The notes beneath the pieces are model-generated. The model was not told the DNA's origin, searched no databases, and worked only from the letters and a program-made list of their open reading frames with translations. Both the position numbers and the translations under genes were made by a program. This document shows positions 55,075 through 64,000 of a stretch of 64,000 nucleotides of DNA, in pieces (the stretch's first letter is position 1; each line of letters begins with the position of its first letter). The stretch comes from Diplonema papillatum (taxonomy: Eukaryota; Euglenozoa; Diplonemea; Diplonemida; Diplonemidae): contig JAPJBO010000622.1 of NCBI GenBank assembly GCA_030068145.1, positions 62,001 through 126,000 on the forward strand, read 5' to 3'.

Positions 55075-55866
55075 ATGGAGCCAAAGCTCGTCGACCTGTC
55101 CGCAACGTTCGTCAACTTGGCTGGGTGCGGTGTTGGGGATGAAGTTGTGGTGTGCTTGTCGGAGGCACTCGCCACGAATCAGAACGTGGTGGACGTGGAC
55201 CTGTCAGGGAACAACATCACCGACGTCGGGGCAGAGCACCTCGCCAGCATGTTGCGAAGAAACCGAGTGCTCAAGTACTTGAACCTATCTCGAAACGCCC
55301 TGGCCGACGACGGGGTGAGGTGGATTGCGCAAGCACTCCGCTGGAACAAGTCTCTTTCGGTTCTTTCGCTGTCGTCGAATCCGTTCGGAGATAGGGGAGT
55401 CGCGGACCTGGCGAAGGCACTCACCGCCAACGAAACCATCCAAGAACTGGTCCTGCTGGACTGCAACATGACATGCGACGGAGCAGTGGCTCTCGCGCAG
55501 CACCTGCACCTGAACACGTCGCTGCTGTACCTGTCCCTTCCATTCACGATGGGCTACCGCCTCATCGGCGAGATCAACACCATCCTGCGGCACAATTGGC
55601 TCCGCGCCGGCTTCGTCAAGCAGTCGGCAAAGTCGTCGAAAGCATCCGAAAGGCTGCGCGCTGAGAAGGAGCAGTCTCGGAGGAAAATGTGGCGCACCCC
55701 AAAGCCTCCGCCCTCCGACGCACCCGGCCGCAACGGTGAGTTCTCGTCCACGCAGCTTCCCTCGCAAAGCTCGCAGTGGCTCGACAAGTCCTTGGGGGCC
55801 ACCATGATGTACCTGCACCTACTTGACAAGACCAAACCCAGGCGGCCGCGGAAAACACCAGGCTAG
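55075..55866 (+). CDS. Leucine-rich-repeat protein, ribonuclease-inhibitor type (263 aa)
   Basis: Intronless. Residues about 35-170 hold four to five 28-residue repeats with LSGNNITDVGAEHLASML, LSRNALADDGVRWIAQAL, LSSNPFGDRGVADLAKAL and LLDCNMTCDGAVALAQHL, the L..N.(I/L).D.G...LA..L pattern of RNI-like LRRs. These form a horseshoe protein-binding surface. The C-terminal 90 residues are basic with Ser/Lys/Pro runs and end KTKPRRPRKTPG. No signal peptide or membrane helix, so probably cytosolic, flagellar or nuclear. The binding partner is unknown. The ATG at 55075 is chosen because the LRR register begins just after it; codon use is GC-rich like the other genes. Confidence 0.85.
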   Translation: MEPKLVDLSATFVNLAGCGVGDEVVVCLSEALATNQNVVDVDLSGNNITDVGAEHLASMLRRNRVLKYLNLSRNALADDGVRWIAQALRWNKSLSVLSLSSNPFGDRGVADLAKALTANETIQELVLLDCNMTCDGAVALAQHLHLNTSLLYLSLPFTMGYRLIGEINTILRHNWLRAGFVKQSAKSSKASERLRAEKEQSRRKMWRTPKPPPSDAPGRNGEFSSTQLPSQSSQWLDKSLGATMMYLHLLDKTKPRRPRKTPG

Positions 55867-56070
55867 TAGCCAAGATCTGTGATCGTACACATGCAATTCC
55901 CCGATGTAAAATGACCACATCAATTCCAGTTGTAGAAAGGCCACACTCGCATCCACAAGGCTATCGCTGTGCTTTGATGACAGACCCTTTCTGGCCTCGT
56001 TCTCGTTGCAAATACGACACTGAGAGGCAAGCAGCCAACGGCAGCATCGCACTTCACTAGACGACAACGT

Positions 56071-56150
56071 TCTTGGGGGCTACCAAGATGTGCCTCACCT
56101 CAACCTCAATAAGACCAAACCCCGGTGGTCGCGGAAAACACCAATAGCTC
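56071..56150 (+). pseudogene. Decayed copy of the LRR gene 3' end
   Basis: TTGGGGGCTACCAAGATGTGCCTCACCTC ... AAGACCAAACCCCGGTGGTCGCGGAAAACACCA matches 55793-55861 with about a dozen differences including frame changes. Confidence 0.85.
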
Positions 56151-56732
56151 TGGGGATCCCGGGCAAATCTAGGCTCCCCATATGAGCGGGCACAAAATTA
56201 AGGGCCCACCGCCCATCCCTTTCCCTTCGCTGTCTATCACGGTGTACCGCGTTTCACCATGGCCCATCAGGTCCAACTAGCCCCTGAAGCTTCATAGTAT
56301 TGCCGTTCATCACGGTGCATGGTCTACCAGAAGGCGGGCTGCTATAAATGCAAATTTTCAAGAACAACAACCGATCGAGGACAGCGTACTAACCTCACTT
56401 CCGTTGCATCAAGAAAACAGGTGCCCGAAATGCAAACAAACAAAGGAAACACCAGTTCCGTTTTGCAACCCGTCTATCCTTGCCCCCGCTCGCATTTTCA
56501 TGTGGTCGGAAAGGTACACACACTTCACATTTTCTTTTCTCGCCTTATCTTGAACCTTTTTGAGTTCCACCACATCCCACTGCGTCAGACAAGGAATAGA
56601 ACTGAGTTTCGTCTGGCACGAGAACACACGACTTTTTACAGAGTTTGTAGAGGAACAATATTCGTTTGACACGAGAACACACAGTCTGTCCGACAGAGCT
56701 TGCAGAGGAAGAGAGAAGAAAGCGGGGGGATA

Positions 56733-58796
56733 ATGATGTTCCAGGCGGCCCTAGCGGTCGCTGTGCTCGCGCAGAACACAGCGACCGTGCACAACACGAA
56801 GGGAGCTGCGATCAAGACGAACCACTTTTCGATGTTCTACGAAACAGAGATCAACTTCGGCGGGGAGGGCGGATTGTATGGCGAACTCGTGTGGAACCGC
56901 GATTTCGAAGCTCTCGGCAGAGGGAAGCTCAGCGTCGACGACCCGCCGGCCAGGGCCAGCCGCGACGAGCGGGTCGCCGAGCTTAGGCAAATGAGGAGGC
57001 AAGCTGCAGAGGAGCCCGCCTCCGTCGGCGACCAGCTGGACCCGGGCGAACCGGCGGCAGTCCCGGGCGTCATTGCGCCGTGGACAGCCGTCGGCGGCGT
57101 CAGCGCGAAGTCGGTCAACACGACACAGCCTTTCATGTCGAACCCTTGGGTCGTTAGCTTCACGGCCTCGGCCGCCGGGCAAGGCATCGAAAACCCCGGC
57201 TACTGGGGAATGAACCTGAGGACAGAAACAGCCTTCGACTTCTCGTTCTACGGCATGGGAAACGGTGCCGTCATGTACGCGCAGCTCATGTGTGGTACAC
57301 AGGTCATTTTTGAGTCGCCGAAATTCGAACCAATGACTTCGCAGTGGCAGATGTTCAATGCCTCAATGCAACCCACCTCGCCCTGCTTCGGTGGCAGTCT
57401 CCGTGTGCTGACTGCTACACCGAACGTGGCCATCTACTTGGACCACGTTTCCATGTTTCCGGGTGATGCTGTGTTGGGTCTCTTCCGCCCAGACTTGTTC
57501 GCGTTTCTCAAAGAATATGCACCGCCGATGATGCGCCTTCCTGGGGGTAACTACCTCGAAGGCACCGGTCCGAGGACCCGCTGGCAGTGGAAGAGAAGCA
57601 TCGGCCCCAAGGAGACGAGGAGTGGGCACTACAACAGCGCCTGGAGGTACTGGGTTACCGATGGATTGGGTCTCATGGAGCTCCTTCGCCTCACAGAGCA
57701 CTTGAACGCGCAGCCTTTGGTGTCCATCTACACCGGTTTCTCGCTTGGCAGACAGTACGTTCCCCTGAACGAGAGCCAGCAATTCGTTGATGATGCTATG
57801 GACCTTATGGAATACTCAAACGGTGGAGTGAACACCGTGTGGGGGCAAAGGAGAGTAGAAGACGGCCATCCAACATCCTTCAATGTGTCGATGCTCGAAA
57901 TCGGAAACGAAGAAACTCAGCAAGGACAAGAAGGATACGGTGGCCACTACAAAATCATCATGGATCCTTTGCGACAAAAGTATCCCGACATTTTTATAGT
58001 CGCATCGGGCTTGGAGATTGCCACAAATGGAGGTAGGTCGACTTCGTGTCTCCCGTGTGTCGGTGGTTGCGATATGGCACCTCAGCACTGTGATGCTTGG
58101 GATGAGCACACATACGATAATGCCACTTCGATGGCGAGTTTAGTCGACCTGTATGACAATTACTACTCACCGTCCTTCTGCCAGACGGTGAACGGGACTC
58201 AGTGCCCTCCTGTGTACGTCCTTGAATTCGCATGTGCTTTCCAACCACTCACAATTCAATCCGCTGTGGCGGAAGGCATGTTCTTGATTGGTACTGAGAG
58301 GAACGCTGATGTTGTTCATGCCACCGCATTCGCTCCCCTCTTCGTGAACGTCCGTGGACAGCAGTGGGGGTACAACCTGATCAACTTCAACGCGTCACAC
58401 GTTTTCGCGCTTCCAAGCTACTCTTCACAGCTGATCCTAAAGCGGAGCATTGGAGACCACACCTTGCAAACGAACATCAGCAGCCACGAGCAGGGTGTGC
58501 AGCGCTGGTCTGCGATTGCGAGCTTCAAGGGAACCAACACTGTCATCGTGAAAGTGGCCAATTTTGAGTTCTTAAACTTCACAGTCGACATCAGCTTTGA
58601 AGGCTTCCCCTCACCTCTTACTTTCCCGAGCACTGCCAACTACATGGGCAGCAGCGACGCTTCAATGGCCAACACTTTGGACAACCCGAACGTGGTTTCC
58701 ATCACCAGCGTGCCTCTGAAGGTCAACGGTCAAACAGTTTCCATCACCATGGACACTTATGCTGTGGCTGTCTTCGAGGCCACTTTGAATGCATGA
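56733..58796 (+). CDS. Secreted alpha-L-arabinofuranosidase, GH51 family (687 aa)
   Basis: Single uninterrupted frame. The N-terminus MMFQAALAVAVLAQ looks like a signal peptide. FYETEINFGGEGGLYGELVWNRDFE is the GH51 opening motif. IENPGYWGMNL and the following beta-rich stretch resemble the carbohydrate-binding-like insert of plant GH51 enzymes. MRLPGGNYLEG begins the (beta/alpha)8 barrel. EIGNE carries the acid/base Glu393, and VYVLEFACAF the likely nucleophile Glu498. A C-terminal beta-sandwich domain ends at residue 687. The enzyme releases terminal arabinose from arabinans, arabinoxylans or glycoproteins outside the cell or in the endolysosome. About 80 residues between Ala70 and Trp150 are Ala/Arg/Glu-rich and unusual. 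Two adjacent ATGs (56733, 56736) are possible starts. Confidence 0.93.
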   Translation: MMFQAALAVAVLAQNTATVHNTKGAAIKTNHFSMFYETEINFGGEGGLYGELVWNRDFEALGRGKLSVDDPPARASRDERVAELRQMRRQAAEEPASVGDQLDPGEPAAVPGVIAPWTAVGGVSAKSVNTTQPFMSNPWVVSFTASAAGQGIENPGYWGMNLRTETAFDFSFYGMGNGAVMYAQLMCGTQVIFESPKFEPMTSQWQMFNASMQPTSPCFGGSLRVLTATPNVAIYLDHVSMFPGDAVLGLFRPDLFAFLKEYAPPMMRLPGGNYLEGTGPRTRWQWKRSIGPKETRSGHYNSAWRYWVTDGLGLMELLRLTEHLNAQPLVSIYTGFSLGRQYVPLNESQQFVDDAMDLMEYSNGGVNTVWGQRRVEDGHPTSFNVSMLEIGNEETQQGQEGYGGHYKIIMDPLRQKYPDIFIVASGLEIATNGGRSTSCLPCVGGCDMAPQHCDAWDEHTYDNATSMASLVDLYDNYYSPSFCQTVNGTQCPPVYVLEFACAFQPLTIQSAVAEGMFLIGTERNADVVHATAFAPLFVNVRGQQWGYNLINFNASHVFALPSYSSQLILKRSIGDHTLQTNISSHEQGVQRWSAIASFKGTNTVIVKVANFEFLNFTVDISFEGFPSPLTFPSTANYMGSSDASMANTLDNPNVVSITSVPLKVNGQTVSITMDTYAVAVFEATLNA

Positions 58797-60200
58797 GCCA
58801 GGAGTAGTAGTAGTAAACCACCCACGATTCTTCGGCGTTGTGTGCCGAAATCACTCTACACCAAGCACTCTACTTCCGAGTCTTTGGTACTGTTGACCAG
58901 TAGTGTGATCTTAAAACCCGAGTTCGAAATGTACAGTTGTACACACCACACATGGCTATGTGTGTTCTCCAGGGCCCGGAATGTGGGATGAAGGGTATTC
59001 TCCCACATACTGTGTGTAAATTGCGGGACCAGCGGATTCTGCAAGTGGACCAGGTCGACTGAAACTCGTGTGGTTTGCGGAGACACAAACAATACAAAAT
59101 GGGTTTGCGGGCACCTCTGCAGCTCGGGTCATCAACGTTTGTAATGTGTTCAATTTAGAAGAGTGAAAACCCGCCTTACACAAGCAACATTATCCTCCTT
59201 TCCCCTCGCCACCCCACCCTCAATCCCTCTACGGTCAACCAGAGACATACAATACAGGGGGTTAGAACTCAAAATACATGCTTCAAGAGCGAAGCCAGCG
59301 AAGTCTTCTCCCTGTGATGAGAAGATATGACATTTGACCGCGACTCCAACTCACAGTACTGTTTCTTGCAACAAGCCAACGTTTTCCCAACCTCGTTCCC
59401 TGTTCTTTGGCATCTTTCGAGCCTGAGACCATTCTCCCCCCTCCGTTCATGAACTTGACCACAACCAGTGGCATCTGACTCTGTTGTCTTCAGAATGCAA
59501 TTGTACACAGTTTCTCAGCTAATTGAACATGAAGCAGAGAGAAGCTCTCTCCTGTGATATGCCAAACTCGAATTGTACTCGTTGTTGCTCTTTCAATGGG
59601 TCAATTCATATGGGTCAATGCCAAAGCCCCCCAATGCGTCCTAAACCCCCTTATTAGCACACTGGACAGACAGTGGCGCACAGGCAGGAGTCTTGGGAGC
59701 TGGCAATGAAGAATCTGCACATACAAACAGGAGTCTGCAAGGCGAGTTTTGTGCACCCGTGGTCACCCAGAGCAGAACACATGTTTTTCCCCAGGTGCTG
59801 ACCCTTGCCGCCCAGTGAAAAATCAGAAATAGATTCGTTGTTTCTGACCCTATTTTGGATCATCCGGCATACCATACCCGGTTTGTGAGCTCCTATGCAT
59901 GACACGGGGCCCATCTGGTGAGAACTAATACTCAGAAGTTGCTTTTGGGGTGATCCTGGGCCCAGAAATACCTGGGTTTGACTTGACCCATAGGTAGGGT
60001 AGTCCCGGTTTAAGGACTCGGGGAGTCAACCAGTACTCAACAGAGTTCTATCATGATCCGTCCTTCGGAATACAGGTGTGCTTATGTACTTGCGACATTT
60101 TTAGCAAATATGTGTCATGTCTACATAACTTCCAATAGCCTATCCAACACATTTCTCTGGCGCCTTTCGTTCAATCAGTACAGTTGCCGACATGTTTATC
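58797..60200. other. No recognisable gene
   Basis: Contains a diverged 3'-module repeat at 59205-59270. No exon seen. Confidence 0.4.
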
Positions 60201-60214
60201 TTTCTTCTTCTGGG

Positions 60215-60263
60215 AACCGGAGCTCCGGCTGCTTCGGCAGACGACACATACTACTGGGAACCT
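60215..60263 (+). pseudogene. Possible U6 snRNA 5'-end fragment
   Basis: GCTGCTTCGGCAGACGACAC followed by ATACTACTGGGAACC resembles the 5' stem-loop and following bases of U6 snRNA (GCTTCGGCAG, ACATA, CTA, GGAAC). No ACAGAGA box follows; the sequence joins a copy of the TTGCCTTGTGG repeat. The central 24 nt recur exactly at 28960-28983. Confidence 0.3.
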
Positions 60264-60960
60264 TTTCCTAATTGCCTTGTGGAAGTGATTCTGCCTTGTT
60301 TTTGCATTCTGGAGCCATTCTTTCAGCCTAAACGAGCGTCCAACCACTTTTCCCGCCCTTTCAGAGCATTTTATGGACACCTGAGTGGTAGGTTTCGAGT
60401 TTTGGAATTCTGGTGACACCCCTTTCTGAGTTCTTATGTATTTCCTTTAGGAATTGCCTTGTGGGATGATTCTGTCTGTCGATTGGAGTGCCACTCTCAG
60501 AGGATTTGGTGGTGTGCGTTCTGCAGCCATTATTTCAGCCTAAACGAGCATCCGACCAGTTATTTTGAATTCCCGAGCATTTTAGGACCACCCAAGTGGT
60601 AGGATCCTGGTTTTGAGCTGCTGGGGGCCCCCCTTTTTTTGGAAAAGTAGGGGTCTTTTAGTCCTTTCAGGGTCCCGGCGGTTTGGCGACACATTTTGCA
60701 GGCGTTTTATGAACCCATACCAGTGTGGATCAAACTTTCCTGGGGTTTCCGATTGTTTTTGGGTTCCCTTTGCGGTTGTGTCCTAGTCGGGCTGTTTTTT
60801 GTGGCTGCGGTTTGGGTTTTTGATGATTTTCCTTAAGGAATTGCCTAGGAATTGGCTTGTGGGGGTGATTTGGCCTTGTTTTCGCGTTCTGCAGCCATTA
60901 TTTCAGCCTATACGAGCGTCTGACCACTTTTTCCGCCGTTTCGGAGCACTTTATGAGGGG
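60260..60960 (+). repeat. Three copies of the TTGCCTTGTGG repeat family
   Basis: Copies near 60260-60420, 60445-60640 (interrupted) and 60836-60960 share AATTGCCTTGTGG, GATT(C/T)(T/G)GCCTTGTTTT, CAGCCATT.TTTCAGCC, ACGAGC and GAGCATTT. The copy at 20669-20868 belongs to the same family. Confidence 0.8.
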
Positions 60961-61182
60961 GACAAAATCTGACTTGCCACCTCCTCGCGGTGTCCCCTGG
61001 AAACGTGTTTTTCGAAACGTACAGCGCAAGAGTCGGCGGCGAGGCCAGGCACCTCGGGGCCGGATGGCCAGGCCGGCAACCCAGGAGCGGAGCTGTTCCC
61101 TGCGAGGGGAGTTCCTGACATGGGGGACAAAATCTGACTTGCCACCTCCTCGCGGTGTCCCCTGGAAACGTGTTTTTCGAAA
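60957..61182 (+). repeat. Direct repeat of a 61-bp block
   Basis: GGGGGACAAAATCTGACTTG ... CGTGTTTTTCGAAACG occurs at 60957-61018 and 61122-61181, separated by about 100 bp of GC-rich sequence. Confidence 0.9.
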
Positions 61183-61532
61183 CGCGGCCAAGGCAAGCAG
61201 TACCTTTGCTGTGGGTGAAAGCCCCTTACTTCGTATCTGGCGTCCGAGCTGCGCACCTACCCTTCCCGGGCGTAAAAGATCCTGCCCCAAGCTGCCCAGC
61301 AGGAACGGGGGGGGCGGTGCAAAGAGGCACCTTCCAGGTGAGCCTTGCCAAGTTTGACTCCCTTGTGGCCCTCTCATCGTGAAGGCGGGGTAAAATCGGG
61401 ATGGTTACCAATGTGCCCCCGGTTTTTTGAATTAGTTGGCCCCAGTCTGAGTGACAGGTGGCGGCTTGTGGCTGAGCCGCGGCCTTTCCAGGCCCTTAGC
61501 CGACTCTCCTTTCGTTTTTCTGAGTCCCCAGT

Positions 61533-61913
61533 GCCGTGGGGCAGGCGCCGGTTGCAGTGTGCAACTGGTGCGGGTTCAAACCGCGCCTGTCTGTGTTCGT
61601 GGTTGTGCCGTTTTTCGTTGTGAAGAAGTGAACCCGGAGAACCCACCAGGTCAGGCACCAGGTTTCTTGTCTGGCAAACTGTACGGCCTGGTGTTTAAAA
61701 AAAAATCAAGGCTGTCTGTGCGGTTGGCTGTGACAAGTCCACTCCTGCATTTCACAAAATTTGCAGCAGGAGGGACTGAGTCACACCAATCGAAAAGACA
61801 CCGGAGAATACCCGAGTGTCGGCCCACAAACGAAGTATTTGAACTTCCCCTTTTGGAACTTGCTTGTCTTGCCCATTTTTCCCAGTTTGCCTCGAAGGCC
61901 CCCGTACGATTCT
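61533..61913 (+). mobile_element. tRNA-like SINE candidate, copy 1 (~380 bp)
   Basis: About 40 bp from its start is GGTTCAAACC (61573-61582), a perfect RNA polymerase III B-box within a T-arm-like hairpin (GCGGG...CGCGC, one mismatch). The body is unrelated to tRNA, and an A-run of about 20 follows at 61918. The near-identical partner is at 62723-63102. Confidence 0.6.
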
Positions 61914-62254
61914 TCCAAAAAAAAAAAAAAAAAAAAAGGACGAAGAAGAAAAAAAATAAAGATGCGAGGTGGCTTGCCACCGCAGATCGAAGAGGGCAGG
62001 TGGTGCACCAAAACTGAACCAGCCCTGATAAAATAGTTTAAAATGGCCATGCTTATGTGTTTTTGTGGTGAATCTTTTGTCTCTTTCTGTTTTTCTTTGG
62101 TCTCTTTTGGTCCCCCGTTATTACAAAGGAAAAAAAAAAAAATCTCCCCATCGGTGCTGGCGTGGAGGCCCCTTTCGCAGCAAGGCCAAAGACAGGAACC
62201 ACAGATGCCAGCACATGGGTACTTCACTGGCTTACCGTTAAAAAAAAATATGAA

Positions 62255-62480
62255 AAAAAACCGAAACAAACCCACAGGCACCCCCCCAAAGGCGAGAGCT
62301 CCCCCCCCCGAAGAACGCCTCAGCATCCGAAACAAACTCACAGGCACCCCCCCAAAAACGAGAGCCACCCCCCCTGAAAAACGCCCAAGCATCCGAAACA
62401 AACCCGCAGGCACCCCCCCAAAAACGAGAGCTCCCCCCCCCGAAAAACGCACCAGCATCCGAAACAAACCCGCAGGCACT
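62255..62480 (+). repeat. ~66-bp minisatellite, C-rich
   Basis: About 3.5 units of CCGAAACAAACCCRCAGGCA, C-run, AAARRCGAGAGC, C-run, GAAAAACGC, between the two SINE-like copies. Confidence 0.85.
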
Positions 62481-62722
62481 CAAGAGAAAGGACCCCCCGG
62501 TGGGACTGAGCAACCCACAACTCTTGAAAAAACCGCGCCCCCCGGGGGACGACCAGCCGCCACCGCCCCCCCCGAAAAAGGCACCAGCCCCCCCGGAAAT
62601 AATAATAATAGCCGCCCATCAGCCACCGCCCCGGCTGAAGCGAAAAGACCCCCCCTGCTCCATACTCCTGGGTGAGAAATACTGCCCCAAAAAAGCCCGC
62701 CCTCAGGACCCCAGCCTGAACC

Positions 62723-63102
62723 GCCGTGGGGCAGGCGCCGGTTGCAGTGTGCAACTGGTGCGGGTTCAAACCGCGCCTGTCTGTGTTCGTGGTTGTGCCG
62801 TTTTTCGTTGTGAAGAAGTGAACCCGGAGAACCCACCAGGTCAGGCACCAGGTTTCTTGTCTGGCAAACTGTACGGCCTGGCGTTTAAAAAAAAAATCAA
62901 GGCTGTCTGTGCGGTTGGCTGTGGCAAGTCCACTCCTGCATTTCACAAAATTGCAGCAGGAGGGACTGAGTCACACCAATCGAAAAGACACCGGAGAATA
63001 CCCGAGTGTCGGCCCACAAACGAAGTATTTGAACTTCCCCTTTGGAACTTGCTTGTCTTGCCCATTTTTCCCAGTTTGCCTCGAAGGCCCCCGTACGATT
63101 CT
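62723..63102 (+). mobile_element. tRNA-like SINE candidate, copy 2 (~380 bp)
   Basis: Differs from the 61.5-kb copy at only about six positions (for example GGCGTTTAAA for GGTGTTTAAA, and single-base deletions). B-box at 62763-62772. The 3' flank differs completely from copy 1, which defines the element end. Confidence 0.6.
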
Positions 63103-64000
63103 AACAAGAGCGCCCAAAAAACCCAGGTGCAGCAGCAACCTCACCCGAGGCACCCTCCCAGACCGTTCGCAAGCCGGTCGCTAGTGGAGGGTGTCTCCCC
63201 GAGTGAGTCGTGCGTCACGCATTTCTCCCCTCAGTTACCAAAAAAAAAAACAGGACACCAAAAAACAGAACACCAAAAGCAGCGGGGGGACAGGCGCAGC
63301 TAGCTGGCCAGGGCGGAGATAATGGGCAGCACTGCGCTGGATCGGCGGCCGAAGCGCAGGAGGGGAAGCGAGGGGTGATCACGATCCCGAGCGGGGAAGG
63401 GGCCCTCAAGCGAGCAACCGTCTGGGCAACGCGTCCGGTTTGAGGGGGACTGGGGGTGCAGGAGGAGCCGCCACCCTCACTGTGAGCTTGAGGGGCCCCC
63501 GACCTGTGAAGGTGACTGTGAGTCCTGAGCCCACCCGAGGGCGTCAAGCAGCGGATCCTGGCAGCCAGTCAGCCAGGGCAGGGCGGGAGGGACAGCAGAG
63601 GGCGGCGACAGCGCCAGCCAGGAAAAGGAGTGCGGCGGTGCAGAGGGTGGTAGACCCCAAGAAAGTGAAAGAGGGCCAGGACGGACGGAACGGCCAAGGA
63701 GTCAGCGGCACAAGATGCCAACAAGGACCCCCCCTTGCCGGGGGAGGGAAACCAGGAGCGAGCGGGAGGTCAGGCAACCCCAAGTCACAGGAACAAAGCG
63801 CGCAAGAGAGCCAGGGAGCAAGTCAGCCCTTGACAGGGGTAGCTCGGAGCGCAGCATCATCATCAGTCAGCGGAAGCAAAAACAAACAAACAAACCCAGG
63901 AGCAGGAGCGGAGCAGGGAGAGATGGTTGACCTCACTCTCCCTGATGCTGTCGTGACTCGGCCTGACAAGCCCCCCTCCGGGGGAGTCACGGGGGATGGC
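63103..64000. other. No recognisable gene
   Basis: GC- and purine-rich sequence with short spurious frames on both strands; nothing assignable. Confidence 0.4.

Overview
This window looks like nuclear DNA of a unicellular eukaryote, most likely a euglenozoan and possibly a diplonemid. That placement is inference. It rests on four things: GC-rich exons split by GT-AG introns whose donor is often GTATGC; every convincing gene lying on the plus strand; very repeat-rich spacers; and an intronic fragment of small-subunit rRNA (about 35065-35220) that reads like a euglenozoan 18S. No bacterial operon signals, CRISPR array or intact tRNA/rRNA gene is visible.

Layout. 1-5.1 kb: no gene; a foldback element, AT-rich palindromes and a 49-bp minisatellite. 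5.1-20.2 kb: one six-exon gene rebuilt here by splice-phase matching, encoding a seven-transmembrane receptor-like region fused to ankyrin repeats (1030 aa). Its last intron holds a 4.8-kb minisatellite, and degraded copies of its last exon follow to 21.4 kb. 21.9-24.1 kb: a truncated LINE 3' end (RNase H) and a non-autonomous DNA transposon with 41-bp terminal inverted repeats, 3-bp target duplications and a nearby 'empty' paralogous site. 28.0-31.4 kb: four-exon gene for a small mitochondrial protein resembling cytochrome c oxidase subunit 5A. 33.7-35.7 kb: two-exon extended-SDR dehydratase/epimerase whose intron carries the rRNA fragment. 37.5-38.3 kb: a protein with RLY-type repeats, followed by a decayed copy of its own 3' end. 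39.7-48.7 kb: a three-RRM RNA-binding protein in five exons, with a hAT-type MITE (8-bp target duplication) in its largest intron. 48.8-49.3 kb: IMPACT/YigZ-family protein starting 36 bp after the previous stop codon. 50.5-51.5 kb: possible two-exon small protein with an MGC acylation-type N-terminus. 55.1-55.9 kb: leucine-rich-repeat protein, again followed by a decayed copy of its 3' end. 56.7-58.8 kb: intronless secreted GH51 alpha-L-arabinofuranosidase. 59-64 kb: repeats, including a 380-bp pair with a perfect RNA polymerase III B-box.

The genes do not form a functional pathway. They look like unrelated neighbours in a same-strand array, as expected if transcription is polycistronic. The most notable items are the 7TM-ankyrin receptor gene, the recurring decay of duplicated gene 3' ends, the two well-delimited transposons, and the rRNA-derived piece inside an intron.
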